Assembly (NCBI GenBank): GCA_036787895.1 | Contig: DAIQOK010000019.1 | Coordinates: forward strand, 1 to 64,000 | Direction of reading: 5' to 3' | Origin: UBA7662 sp036787895 | GTDB lineage: Bacteria > Bacteroidota > Bacteroidia > UBA7662 | DNA: 64,000 nucleotides | Shown: positions 19,647 through 28,164 of the stretch, piece after piece | Layout of the letters: every line of letters begins with the position of its first letter | Numbering within the stretch: the first letter of the stretch is position 1 | Notes under the pieces: generated by a model | What the model was told of the DNA's origin: nothing | What the model saw: only the letters and a program-made list of their open reading frames with translations | The model's database searches: none | Position numbers and translations under genes: made by a program

Positions 19647-20147
19647 ATGGAATACGTCAATCGCCCGAGTCACAAAAAAAGAACGGTTTGTTTCGATATG
19701 AAACTAACCTGGCTAAACATCGCCCGCATGTACAATTTTGAAGCGGAGCATTATGGCCTTTCCGTATCAGCAGCTTTTTTATTGCTGCATATCGATGATG
19801 AAGGCACCCAGGTAACCCAACTGGCTCCCCTGCTCGGCATGGAAGCCTCTAGTATGACTCGACTTTTAAATAATATTGAAGCAAACGGCTGGATAGAACG
19901 CCGGCGCGACAACAGCAGCGACAGACGGGCTGTAAAAATCTACCTGACCGAAACGGGTAAAATTGCCCGCAGCGTTTCCAAGGAAAAAGTGAAACATTTT
20001 AACCAACTGGTTGCAGAAAAAGTAGGCGAAAGTGGTTTGCAAGCTTTCTTCCTGGTCATCGACCAAATCAATGACCTGATACGTAACAACAGCATCTTCA
20101 ACGATAACGACCAACTCATACTTTCAGCCAAATCGAATAACCACTGA
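19647..20147 (+). CDS. MarR family transcriptional regulator, probable regulator of the fad genes
   Basis: A 166-residue winged-helix protein. The recognition region is LAPLLGMEASSMTRLLNNIEANGWIERRRDNSSDRRAVKIYLTE-like, with the DxRxxK wing typical of MarR proteins (DNSSDRRAVKIYLT). Helices at both ends would form the dimer interface. The gene is 2 bp upstream of the fadN-like gene and so is translated with it. The palindrome at 19601-19617 just upstream is a likely operator. A fatty acid or acyl-CoA effector is suggested by the operon, not by the sequence. Confidence 0.92.
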   Translation: MEYVNRPSHKKRTVCFDMKLTWLNIARMYNFEAEHYGLSVSAAFLLLHIDDEGTQVTQLAPLLGMEASSMTRLLNNIEANGWIERRRDNSSDRRAVKIYLTETGKIARSVSKEKVKHFNQLVAEKVGESGLQAFFLVIDQINDLIRNNSIFNDNDQLILSAKSNNH

Positions 20148-20149
20148 TT

Positions 20150-22552
20150 ATGCAAAAAAACATAAAACATATTACCATACTTGGCTCCGGCATCATGGGT
20201 TCACGTATTGCCTGTCATTTCGCTAATATTGGCGTTCAGGTACTACTGTTAGATATGGTACCACGTGAATTAAGTCCCGAAGAGAGCGCTGCCGGACTCA
20301 CAACAGATCATCCAAAATTCCGCAATCGCATCGTCAACCAGTCGCTCGAAACGGCGATCAAAAGTAACCCTGCGCCCTTATACCATAAAAAATTCGCCAG
20401 TTTGATTAGCACCGGCAATTTCGACGATGATATGCCCAAAATCGCTCAGACCGACTGGATCATGGAAGTGGTGGTCGAAAATCTCAAAATTAAACAGAGC
20501 ATTTTCGAAAAAGTTGAGCAATTCCGCAAACCGGGTACCTTGGTAACGTCCAACACCTCCGGTATACCCATTCAATTGATGAATGCAGGTCGTTCAGAAG
20601 ATTTCCGCCTTCATTTTTGTGGCACCCACTTCTTTAATCCACCCCGCTACCTCGCTCTGTTTGAAGTTATACCCGGTCCGGATACCCAGCCCGAAATCAT
20701 TGATTTTTTGCTCGATTACGGCAAACAAAAACTCGGCAAAACTGCTGTTCTCGCCAAAGATACCCCGGCTTTTATTGCCAATCGTGTGGGTGTTTTCGGC
20801 ATCATGGCCCTCTTTAACCTACTCGATAAAGTAGATCTGCCCATTGAGGCTATCGATAAACTCACCGGTCCACTGGTGGGTCGACCTAAATCGGCCACTT
20901 TCCGCACTTGCGATGTGGTGGGGATAGATACCTTAGTCAAAGTTGCCCAAGGGGTAGCCGACAATTGCCCGAACGACGAATCGATTGGGCTTTTCAAAAT
21001 CCCTGTTTTTCTACAAAAATTAGTCGACAATAACTGGTTGGGAGATAAAAGCGGTCAGGGATTCTACAAAAAGAGCAAAGGCGCCGACGGCAAAAAGGAG
21101 ATACTCGCCCTCGACATCAAAACAATGGAATACAAAAGTCAGGAGAAGTTCAAGTTTCCTTTGCTCGATCAGATTAAACAGGAAGACAATCTAAAAAAGC
21201 GACTCAAATTACTCATTCAGTCGCCGGATAAGGCTGGTGAGTTTTTTCGCCTGAGTTTTGCGCATTTGTTCCGCTACGTATCCCACCGCATTCCAGAGAT
21301 TGCTGATGAGCTTTACCGGATTGACGATGGTATGGTAGCCGGCTTCGGTTGGGAGATTGGACCTTTTGAAAGCTGGGATGCTATTGGCTTGAATGACATG
21401 AATAACCTCATGAAAATGTACGGTTTACCGGCAGCGTCGTGGGTAGATGACATGTTAGCTGCCGGAAACACCAGCTTCTACAAAATTGAAAATGGCCAGA
21501 AGCAGTATTACGACATCCCTTCTAATTCCTACAAAAACATCCCCGGCTCCGAGAAACTCATCGTTCTCGACCACATCCGCAAAACCAACGTCATCTGGAA
21601 AAACAGCGGAACCAGTCTGCACGACTTAGGCGATGGTATACTCAATCTTGAATTCCACACCAAAATGAACGCCATGGGCAGCGAGGTCATCGCCGGCTTT
21701 ATGAAGGCTGTTGATGTGGCTGAGAAAGACTACCGGGGCCTGGTGGTAGGCAATAATGCAGCTGCTTTCTCGGCTGGCGCCAATCTGGGAATGGTCTTTA
21801 TGCTTGCGGTAGAGCAGGAATACGACGAGCTCGATTTCGCCATACGTGCCTTCCAGAAATTCACCATGCGCGCTCGTTATTCCAGCATACCTGTTGTAGT
21901 TGCCCCTCATGGACTCACCCTAGGTGGTGGCTGCGAGCTTAGTTTGCATGCCGATGGTATACAAGCTGCTGCCGAGACTTATATTGGTCTGGTTGAAGTG
22001 GGGGTTGGTGTAATTCCCGGTGGAGGTGGCACCAAAGAAATGGCATTACGTGTCTCCGATAGCCTCGAAACCGGCGATGTAGAGCTCAATAGCCTACAAT
22101 CGGCCTTTATGAACATCGCCACAGCCAAGGTGGCCACTTCAGCTTACGAGGCATTCGATTTAGGTTACCTCCGTCGTGGCGACCGCGTAAGTATTCATCT
22201 CCCTTCTCAAATCGCCGATGCCAAACGATTTGCTATCGACCTGGCCGAAGCAGGATATGTAATGCCACAACCCCGCAACGACATCAAAGTCCAGGGCAAA
22301 GCCGGTATGGCCTTGTTTATGGCTGGCATCAACGGCATGCTGATGGGTAACTACATCAGCGAGCACGATAAAAAAATAGCTGAAAAGCTGGCTTACGTGA
22401 TCTGCGGCGGCGACCTCTCCTATCCGCAACAAGTGACTGAGCAATACCTGCTCGACCTGGAAAGAGAAGCCTTTTTGAGTCTCCTTGGCGAAAAGAAAAC
22501 GCTGGAACGCATTCAGTCAGTCTTGAAGTCGGGAAGGCCATTGCGAAATTAG
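20150..22552 (+). CDS. fadN: 3-hydroxyacyl-CoA dehydrogenase / enoyl-CoA hydratase (FadN-like)
   Basis: A bifunctional beta-oxidation enzyme that hydrates trans-2-enoyl-CoA and oxidises 3-hydroxyacyl-CoA with NAD. The 800-residue protein begins with a Rossmann dinucleotide motif (ILGSGIMGSRIA, from about residue 10). The catalytic-domain stretch CGTHFFNPPRYLALFEVIPG follows, where His and downstream Asn/Glu belong to the dehydrogenase active site. The enoyl-CoA hydratase/isomerase domain is C-terminal (about 490-700), with an oxyanion-hole region AAAFSAGANLGM and GGGCELSLHAD plus GVGVIPGGGGTKEM. This order (dehydrogenase first) and the length match Bacillus FadN (about 790 aa) rather than E. 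coli FadB. It starts 2 bp after marR. Confidence 0.93.
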   Translation: MQKNIKHITILGSGIMGSRIACHFANIGVQVLLLDMVPRELSPEESAAGLTTDHPKFRNRIVNQSLETAIKSNPAPLYHKKFASLISTGNFDDDMPKIAQTDWIMEVVVENLKIKQSIFEKVEQFRKPGTLVTSNTSGIPIQLMNAGRSEDFRLHFCGTHFFNPPRYLALFEVIPGPDTQPEIIDFLLDYGKQKLGKTAVLAKDTPAFIANRVGVFGIMALFNLLDKVDLPIEAIDKLTGPLVGRPKSATFRTCDVVGIDTLVKVAQGVADNCPNDESIGLFKIPVFLQKLVDNNWLGDKSGQGFYKKSKGADGKKEILALDIKTMEYKSQEKFKFPLLDQIKQEDNLKKRLKLLIQSPDKAGEFFRLSFAHLFRYVSHRIPEIADELYRIDDGMVAGFGWEIGPFESWDAIGLNDMNNLMKMYGLPAASWVDDMLAAGNTSFYKIENGQKQYYDIPSNSYKNIPGSEKLIVLDHIRKTNVIWKNSGTSLHDLGDGILNLEFHTKMNAMGSEVIAGFMKAVDVAEKDYRGLVVGNNAAAFSAGANLGMVFMLAVEQEYDELDFAIRAFQKFTMRARYSSIPVVVAPHGLTLGGGCELSLHADGIQAAAETYIGLVEVGVGVIPGGGGTKEMALRVSDSLETGDVELNSLQSAFMNIATAKVATSAYEAFDLGYLRRGDRVSIHLPSQIADAKRFAIDLAEAGYVMPQPRNDIKVQGKAGMALFMAGINGMLMGNYISEHDKKIAEKLAYVICGGDLSYPQQVTEQYLLDLEREAFLSLLGEKKTLERIQSVLKSGRPLRN

Positions 22553-22560
22553 TCTTGGGC

Positions 22561-22585
22561 AGTATAGAGTACGGAGTATAGAGTA
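22561..22585 (+). repeat. Two direct copies of AGTATAGAGTA, left flank of four-helix-bundle cassette
   Basis: AGTATAGAGTA occurs at 22561-22571 and 22575-22585, a 14-bp period, 8 bp after the fadN stop. The reverse complement of the same unit occurs twice on the other side of the small gene at 22596-22988. Confidence 0.85.
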
Positions 22586-22595
22586 TTTAGATAAA

Positions 22596-22988
22596 ATGCA
22601 GCCAATGGGAGCTCATCAATATAAAGAACTGAAAGTTTGGCAGAAGTCGATGGACTTGGTGGAGCTTGTTTACGCTTCAAGCTACCTTTTTCCCAAAACC
22701 GAACAGTTCGGATTGACCTCCCAAACAAGGCGATCAGCAGTCTCTATACCCTCCAATATAGCCGAAGGCGCAGGAAGAAATTCCAATAAAGATTTTGATC
22801 ACTTTTTAAGCATGGCCAATGGTTCAGCCTGCGAATTGGAAACCCAGCTAATAATAGCTCAACGGATGAATTATCTATCAGCAGAAAAACTTCAAATCCT
22901 GAGAAGCATGCTGGAGGAAATTTCAAAAATGATTTTTGCACTTAAAAAACACTCTCACAATCACCAAACGCATAATTTTTCCATTTAA
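22596..22988 (+). CDS. Four-helix-bundle protein (S23/IVP-like)
   Basis: A 130-residue all-helical protein of the family first known from 23S rRNA intervening sequences and related in fold to Avd of diversity-generating retroelements. Family hallmarks are YKELKVWQKSMDLVELVY at the start, LTSQTRRSAVSIPSNIAEGAGR in the middle and LGxACELETQL-like FLSMANGSACELETQL later. No 23S rRNA is nearby. The gene splits the fadN-fadA junction and is bracketed by inverted pairs of a 14-bp-period repeat (22561-22585 and 22998-23022), which suggests it arrived as a unit. The start could also be the ATG at 22605. Biochemical function is unknown for stand-alone members. Confidence 0.9.
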   Translation: MQPMGAHQYKELKVWQKSMDLVELVYASSYLFPKTEQFGLTSQTRRSAVSIPSNIAEGAGRNSNKDFDHFLSMANGSACELETQLIIAQRMNYLSAEKLQILRSMLEEISKMIFALKKHSHNHQTHNFSI

Positions 22989-22997
22989 GAAAAACCA

Positions 22998-23022
22998 TAC
23001 TCTATACTAAAAACTCTATACT
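22998..23022 (-). repeat. Two inverted copies of the AGTATAGAGTA unit, right flank of the cassette
   Basis: TACTCTATACT at 22998-23008 is the exact reverse complement of the left-flank unit. A second copy, AACTCTATACT at 23012-23022, differs at one base. The 14-bp period is the same as on the left. The pair ends 15 bp before the fadA ATG. Confidence 0.85.
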
Positions 23023-23037
23023 TAATATTCTTACCTC

Positions 23038-24213
23038 ATGAACGCATATATCGTATCAGGCTACCGTACCGCAGTTGGAAAAGCCGGCAAAGGCGGCTTT
23101 CGTTTTACCAGACCAGACGATTTGGCGGCAGACGTCATCAAACATCTTGTCGCGTCTGTACCCAACCTTGATCCTGCACGCGTCGACGACCTCATCGTTG
23201 GCAATGCCGTTCCGGAAGCAGAACAAGGCATGCAAATGGGAAGAATGATTTCCCTGCTTTCATTACCTATTAATGTACCTGGCATGGTGATCAACCGCTA
23301 TTGTGGCTCAGGTTTAGAGGCCATCGCCATTGCAAGTACACGCATTCATGCCGGATTAGCCGATTGCATCATTGCCGGCGGCACAGAATCGATGAGTTTG
23401 GTTCCGGTTATGGGCTATAAAACTGCTTTGAACTATAAACTGGCCTCCGAACATCCCGATTATTATACCTCCATGGGCCTCACCGCCGAGCAAGTGGCTG
23501 GCAAATATGGTATCAGCCGTGATGATCAGGATGCCTTTGCCCTGGCGTCTCACCAAAAAGCCTTGGCGGCCATCGAGGCCGGAAAGTTTAAGGACGAAAT
23601 TGTGCCAATCACAGTAAAGGAGACCTATGTAGACGGCAATATGAAGAAAAAAACAAGGGAATATGTCGTGGATACCGACGAAGGCCCCCGCAAGGAAACC
23701 TCTGCAGCGGCCTTGGCCAAATTGAAGCCTGTTTTTGCAGCAGCTGGTTCGGTTACCGCTGGCAACTCCTCTCAAACATCAGATGGCGCCTCCTTTGTAC
23801 TGGTGATGTCGGAAAAAATGGTCAATGAACTTGGATTGAAGCCCATTGCCCGTATGGTTTCTTATGTGGCGCAAGGCGTTGATCCACGATATATGGGTAT
23901 TGGTCCGGTTGCAGCCATTCCACTTGCACTTAAACGTGCTGGCCTGAAACAAAGCGACATCCAACAAATCGAATTAAATGAAGCTTTTGCGGCACAGTCG
24001 CTGGCCGTCATTCGGCAGCTCGATCTCAACCCGGACATCATCAATATGAACGGTGGCGCCATTGCTTTAGGGCATCCACTCGGTTGTTCCGGTGCCAAAT
24101 TATCGGTACAACTATTTAATGAGATGCGTCGCCGCAATCAAAAGTACGGCATGGTAAGCGCCTGTGTGGGTGGCGGACAAGGTGTTGCCGGCATTTATGA
24201 ACTCCTGAACTAA
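23038..24213 (+). CDS. fadA: Acetyl-CoA C-acyltransferase (3-ketoacyl-CoA thiolase)
   Basis: This thiolase cleaves 3-ketoacyl-CoA with CoA in the last step of beta-oxidation. The 391-residue protein has the nucleophilic cysteine Cys89 in NRYCGSGLEAI, the GHPLGCSGAK motif with its active-site His, and the second catalytic Cys in VSACVGGGQG near the C-terminus. NEAFAAQS completes the classic set. Length is standard for the family. It lies 21 bp upstream of fadE. The gap to fadN (485 bp) is filled by the repeat-flanked four-helix-bundle gene. Confidence 0.95.
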   Translation: MNAYIVSGYRTAVGKAGKGGFRFTRPDDLAADVIKHLVASVPNLDPARVDDLIVGNAVPEAEQGMQMGRMISLLSLPINVPGMVINRYCGSGLEAIAIASTRIHAGLADCIIAGGTESMSLVPVMGYKTALNYKLASEHPDYYTSMGLTAEQVAGKYGISRDDQDAFALASHQKALAAIEAGKFKDEIVPITVKETYVDGNMKKKTREYVVDTDEGPRKETSAAALAKLKPVFAAAGSVTAGNSSQTSDGASFVLVMSEKMVNELGLKPIARMVSYVAQGVDPRYMGIGPVAAIPLALKRAGLKQSDIQQIELNEAFAAQSLAVIRQLDLNPDIINMNGGAIALGHPLGCSGAKLSVQLFNEMRRRNQKYGMVSACVGGGQGVAGIYELLN

Positions 24214-24233
24214 AACAATTAAAACGACATACG

Positions 24234-26036
24234 ATGGAAACTGAAGTAACTAAAAAACTCCGCGGTGGAGAATGGCTGGTTAAAGACGCCGCAGCCAACG
24301 AAATTTTCATACGCGAAGATTTTTCCGAAGAACAACTCATGATGTTCGAGGCTACCAAAGAATTTATGAAGGCAGAAGTGGCTCCTAACCTGGCCCGCTT
24401 CGAAAAAGGCGATTATGCCTTGGTCGAGAGCCTGATGAAAAAAGCTGGAGAGATGGGTTTGCTTGGCATAAGTGTACCCCAAGAATACGGTGGTTTAGGC
24501 ATGGGTTTTAATACTTCTATGCTCATTTGCGAAGAAATTTCGAGCATGACAGGCTCGGTAGCAACTGCTTTTGGCGCACATACAGGGATTGGCACCTTAC
24601 CCATACAGTATTATGCCAGCGAATCCTTGAAACAAAAGTTTTTGCCTAAAATTGCGTCCGGAGAGTGGATTAGCTGTTATAATCTCACTGAACCCGACGC
24701 CGGTTCAGATGCCAATTCGGGCAAAACCAAGGCCGTGCTCACGCCGGATGGCAGGTTCTACGAAATTACCGGTCAGAAAATATGGATATCCAACGCCGGC
24801 TTCGCGGATGTGTTTATCGTATTCGCCCGCATCGAAGATGACAAAAACATCACGGGTTTTGTCTTTCATAAAGACGAAGTAACAGGTCTGTCACTGAATG
24901 ACGAAGAACATAAACTTGGTCTCAAGTCCTCATCAACCCGCCAGGTGTTTTACGATAAGGTAAAAGTACCTGTCGACAGCATATTGGCAGAGCGCAATGA
25001 GGGCTTCAAAATTGCCGTTAACGCGCTGAATGCCGGTCGTATCAAATTAGGTGCAGCGGTGGTTGGTGCTGCCTTCAAAGTGATTGGTCTGGCAGTCAAT
25101 TATGCCAACGAGCGCAAACAATTTGGCAAAACCATTGGCAGTTTCGGGGCGATACAGCACAAAATCGCCGACATGGCCACACTCGCCTATGTAAATGATG
25201 CTGCACTTTATCGCGCGGGGCAGGACATTGAGGACAACCAAAACCGCTTAATGGCCAAAGGTTTGCCCGAAGCAGAGGCTAAACTTAAAGGCATTGAAGA
25301 ATATGCTGTGGAGTGTGCCATTCTCAAAGTGAGCTGCTCAGAGGCCATGGCATACATTGCCGATGAAGGACTCCAAATTTATGGTGGAATGGGCTACTCG
25401 GCCGATGCGCCTATGGAAGCCGCTTATCGCGATGCCCGCATCAGTCGCATTTATGAGGGTACCAACGAGATCAACCGCATGCTTACGGTCGATATGCTGC
25501 TACGCAAAGCCTTAAAAGGCCAGCTTGATTTGGTAGGTCCGGCAATGAAAGTTGCCCAGGAATTGATGGACATACCCGACTTCGGTGCAGCAATGGAAGA
25601 GGGTATATTGATGGCAGAGAAAAAAGTCCTCAAAAACCTGAAAAAAGCCACTCTACTGGTTGCAGGCGCTGCTGTTCAGAAATTCAACACCAAACTCGAA
25701 CAAGAACAGGAAATATTGATGCAAGTGGCTGATATGGCTATTGAAGTATATGTGCTCGAGTCGGCTATTCTCAAAACCGAAAAGTTAGCTGGCCGTTTGG
25801 GTGAATTGGCATGTGCCGAGCGCATCGATATGGTCGTAAACTATACCCATCGTGCAGCTAATAAGGTGAACATGGCAGGTAAAGAGGCGATATTCGCCAT
25901 AGCCGAAGGTGACGAACAACGTATGATGCTGCTTGGACTCAAACGTTTTACCAAAACAGATGCGGTGAATCTGAAAGAAGTCCGCCGCCGAATTGCGGCT
26001 AAGCTGCTGGAAGAAAACCGCTATCCTTTTGTATAG
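24234..26036 (+). CDS. fadE: Acyl-CoA dehydrogenase (FadE-like)
   Basis: An FAD-dependent enzyme for the first oxidation of acyl-CoA. The 600-residue protein has the N-terminal helical domain, the middle beta domain with CYNLTEPDAGSDANS and ITGQKIWISNAGFAD, and the flavin-domain motif QIYGGMGYSADAPMEAAYRDARI. The catalytic base is Glu408 in IYEGTNEINRM. An extra C-terminal helical region of about 170 residues matches the about 590-residue FadE of Bacillus, not the short mitochondrial type. It is the last gene of the marR-fadN-fadA-fadE unit and is followed by a strong terminator. Confidence 0.94.
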   Translation: METEVTKKLRGGEWLVKDAAANEIFIREDFSEEQLMMFEATKEFMKAEVAPNLARFEKGDYALVESLMKKAGEMGLLGISVPQEYGGLGMGFNTSMLICEEISSMTGSVATAFGAHTGIGTLPIQYYASESLKQKFLPKIASGEWISCYNLTEPDAGSDANSGKTKAVLTPDGRFYEITGQKIWISNAGFADVFIVFARIEDDKNITGFVFHKDEVTGLSLNDEEHKLGLKSSSTRQVFYDKVKVPVDSILAERNEGFKIAVNALNAGRIKLGAAVVGAAFKVIGLAVNYANERKQFGKTIGSFGAIQHKIADMATLAYVNDAALYRAGQDIEDNQNRLMAKGLPEAEAKLKGIEEYAVECAILKVSCSEAMAYIADEGLQIYGGMGYSADAPMEAAYRDARISRIYEGTNEINRMLTVDMLLRKALKGQLDLVGPAMKVAQELMDIPDFGAAMEEGILMAEKKVLKNLKKATLLVAGAAVQKFNTKLEQEQEILMQVADMAIEVYVLESAILKTEKLAGRLGELACAERIDMVVNYTHRAANKVNMAGKEAIFAIAEGDEQRMMLLGLKRFTKTDAVNLKEVRRRIAAKLLEENRYPFV

Positions 26037-26050
26037 CTTGGTTTAGACGA

Positions 26051-26079
26051 AAGCGCCCCGAATGGGCGCTTTTTTTTTT
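26051..26079 (+). terminator. Rho-independent terminator of the fad operon
   Basis: AAGCGCCC / GGGCGCTT with a 5-base loop and a run of ten T, 14 bp after fadE. Confidence 0.9.
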
Positions 26080-26084
26080 GAAGC

Positions 26085-26240
26085 AACATGGTGGTCAAGT
26101 TTTTCTTCGATATACTTCAGTAAATCGCCCGATTGACATTCCAGTACCCGACAAATGGCTTCTAGCGTGCTGAAACAAACCGCCTTGGCTTTGCCTGTCT
26201 TCAATACAGATAATTTGGCGAGGGTGTTGCTTAGCTTAGT
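26085..26240 (-). pseudogene. 5'-truncated XRE (YozG-like) helix-turn-helix regulator remnant
   Basis: On the minus strand this stretch translates to TKLSNTLAKLSVLKTG followed by KAKAVCFSTLEAICRVLECQ and SGDLLKYIEEK. That matches the C-terminal two thirds of the small Xre/YozG family (usual form LSVLKTGKAKA-FSTLEAIC-LDCQPGDLLEY). The first about 25 residues of the family, with the initiating Met and first HTH helix, are missing. The frame upstream continues (GQEIASSFF) without a start codon and runs into the divergent gene at 26249. The frame stays open past 26085 to a stop at 26043, inside the fadE terminator. I read it as a decayed gene. The partner usually found with this family, a DUF2975 membrane protein, is not present. 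Confidence 0.75.
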
Positions 26241-26248
26241 AAAAAAAG

Positions 26249-26521
26249 ATGAAGCTATTTCTTGTCCACCTCGGCTACTACGACAGTCATAGTGCCGGCG
26301 TATTTGAATCTCACACCAATGTATTTGTGGTTGCCATCGATTGGGATGATGCGCGTGAAAAAGCCAAAAAATTACCTTTGGTAATAGAAAAACAAATGCA
26401 TATCGATGGTTTGCAGCAAATCGAACGTGTTGACGGCTACGCCATAAATTTACAGGCTGAAAACGGTGACAACCTCATCAGCAGCCATCATTTTAGAGAG
26501 CTGAAGCGAAAACAAGCCTAA
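26249..26521 (+). CDS. DUF1543-like small protein
   Basis: A 90-residue cytosolic protein with KLFLVHLGYYDSHSAGVFESH at the start and HIDGLQQIERVDGYAINL later; the pattern hydrophobic-LGG-like-HDV...HID...VDGY is that of the DUF1543 family. There are no catalytic or binding motifs I can name. The start codon abuts the truncated XRE remnant on the opposite strand, and the gene converges on porQ with a 1-bp gap. Function is unknown. Confidence 0.75.
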   Translation: MKLFLVHLGYYDSHSAGVFESHTNVFVVAIDWDDAREKAKKLPLVIEKQMHIDGLQQIERVDGYAINLQAENGDNLISSHHFRELKRKQA

Positions 26522-26522
26522 A

Positions 26523-27566
26523 TTACCAGTCGCCTAGATTGGTTGTTACTGAAAAGTTGTTGGTCATGCCGGCCAAACTGATAGCCCCTCTGCCGTAGTC
26601 GAAACGAAATTTCTTCACCTGCAAGCCGAAGCCAAAGCTAAAGCCACTGCTCCCGTTTCGCTCGGGTAAGGTCAGTTCTTTTCGGCGCTGATGATTATAG
26701 CCAAGACGTAGGTGGAAATTTTTAGAGAGCAAAAACTCGCCATTCAGAATGACGTGACGAAAAATTTCATCGACGATCGTAGTTTTGGGTGCGGGTGCTA
26801 CTTCCCCGTTGTTAAGTAATACCTGGCGGCGGTAGTAGGTGTCGTTTGGATCGTTATAGGCTATGCCCCATCGATGGAGGTTATGTAATACAATACCCCA
26901 GCGTAGTGGCATATACCGTAGCTTATTGGTTAGGCCAATTTGAATGTCGAGTGGCAAAGCTTCCCGATTGCCTTGTACATACGGGTCGAACTGCATACCA
27001 AAATTTCGAACCAACAGCGTGAGGGTCAGATTACGGCTGGTATCAATATACATAGCCGACATATCTAGAGCCAGGCCATGAGAAGTATACTCCTCCAAAT
27101 AAGAGCCTATCAACTTCAGATTGGCACCAACACGCATTAATGGATTAAACTGATATCCCCAACCCATTTGTAAAGCCAGTTCACCTGCATTAAAAGTCCC
27201 CATCTCAGCACCTGCAGCATCACGCCGGGTAAAGCTGCCATAGTTGATAAATTGAATACCACCACCAAAAGAACCGTACTTTTCATTGCCTTGGTGGGCA
27301 TAACTTACCATGCCATGGTTCACGTCGGCTATATAATTCACATAACTCATACCAATGCGATTATGTAAATCAGCACTGTACAAAGCTGGATTAAAGAAAG
27401 CCAGGTTTACATCCGACTCATAGGTGCCTGCCGTACTGCCGCCAAGTGCGGTCAAACGAGCGCCTGGTGCTAAACGCAGGAAATTATAGGTAGTTCGACC
27501 ACCGAGCTGGGCCCAAAGGTTGCCGGTAAAAAGCAAACAAATCAATACTAATATAAGACGGCGCAT
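26523..27566 (-). CDS. porQ: Type IX secretion system protein PorQ
   Basis: PorQ is an outer-membrane beta-barrel component of T9SS, associated with the PorU/V/Z attachment complex. Starting at the ATG at 27566 (347 aa) gives a clean signal peptide (RRLILVLICLLFTGNLWAQ); an upstream start at 27611 would bury it. The mature N-terminus GGRTTYNFLRLAPGAR with LGG-x-A/T-like LTALGGS is the PorQ/PorV signature region. The rest is alternating amphipathic strands with the last strand FRFDYGRGAISLAGMTNNFSV. It fits the several T9SS cargo proteins in this window. The lipoprotein gene upstream is probably in the same transcript. Confidence 0.9.
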   Translation of the reverse strand: MRRLILVLICLLFTGNLWAQLGGRTTYNFLRLAPGARLTALGGSTAGTYESDVNLAFFNPALYSADLHNRIGMSYVNYIADVNHGMVSYAHQGNEKYGSFGGGIQFINYGSFTRRDAAGAEMGTFNAGELALQMGWGYQFNPLMRVGANLKLIGSYLEEYTSHGLALDMSAMYIDTSRNLTLTLLVRNFGMQFDPYVQGNREALPLDIQIGLTNKLRYMPLRWGIVLHNLHRWGIAYNDPNDTYYRRQVLLNNGEVAPAPKTTIVDEIFRHVILNGEFLLSKNFHLRLGYNHQRRKELTLPERNGSSGFSFGFGLQVKKFRFDYGRGAISLAGMTNNFSVTTNLGDW

Positions 27567-27618
27567 AGAGGCAATAAACGGAATTGTATTCGTTTGGTAT
27601 CTCTTCTTCATAAATTAA

Positions 27619-28086
27619 TCAGAAAGCACCTTTAATTACAATATCAGGCGTCACCACTACATTGCTGCTGCGCAAGGCCCGGTCGCGAATTTGTATGCTA
27701 TAATGCACGGTATCCGTGGTCAAGCCAGGGCGTCGGAAAGTATTTTGAATGACCAGCCTCACTTCCCCTGAAATTTGTTTGCTATTGCCTGGTGGCGTTA
27801 CAAAGGGCATTCGATAGGGATACAAAATATCACCAAAGGCAGGCAAGCCTCGGCGTTTGTCGTAAACCGTTACATCGGAGGTGGTATCCTCATCCGGTAG
27901 ACCGAGATCACCGTCGCCATCTGTAAATCCTATGGTAATGACAATTGAATCTGTTACTTCAGTCACTTCTAATGGCTCAACCGAAATAAAAGTAATGGCA
28001 GGGGTTTCATCGAACAGACGTATAGGCTGACAGGCTTGCCACAACAAACCAATCATGCCGGATAAAAGTAGTCCTGTCAGTCTCAT
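27619..28086 (-). CDS. Lipoprotein of unknown function upstream of porQ
   Basis: With the ATG at 28086 (155 aa) the product has a short hydrophobic signal (RLTGLLLSGMIGLLWQAC) with Cys near position 19 as the probable lipidation site. The rest has a beta-sandwich look, with a calcium-like acidic motif FTDGDGDLGLPDEDT. This motif recurs in small Bacteroidota lipoproteins encoded next to porQ. It ends 52 bp before the porQ start, so co-expression and a link to T9SS are plausible but unproven. Confidence 0.8.
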   Translation of the reverse strand: MRLTGLLLSGMIGLLWQACQPIRLFDETPAITFISVEPLEVTEVTDSIVITIGFTDGDGDLGLPDEDTTSDVTVYDKRRGLPAFGDILYPYRMPFVTPPGNSKQISGEVRLVIQNTFRRPGLTTDTVHYSIQIRDRALRSSNVVVTPDIVIKGAF

Positions 28087-28152
28087 TAGCTCAAAAATAA
28101 CCAATCATAAACGATTCAAAGTGTCAAAAGTTATACATGCCGTTTTCCGTTC

Positions 28153-28160
28153 TAAATTTG
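28153..28160 (+). promoter_or_regulatory. -7 promoter box directly ahead of LuxE-like gene
   Basis: TAAATTTG matches TAnnTTTG exactly and is followed after only 4 nt (AGCC) by the GTG start codon. Transcription would then begin at or inside the start codon. Confidence 0.6.
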
Positions 28161-28164
28161 AGCC

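Noticed and set aside
22596..22988. An rRNA intervening sequence
   Set aside because: The gene belongs to the S23/IVP-like family, but no 23S rRNA sequence surrounds it; the flanks are fadN and fadA.
22596..22988. A diversity-generating retroelement accessory gene (Avd)
   Set aside because: No reverse transcriptase, template repeat or variable repeat is seen in the window, so only the fold relationship remains.
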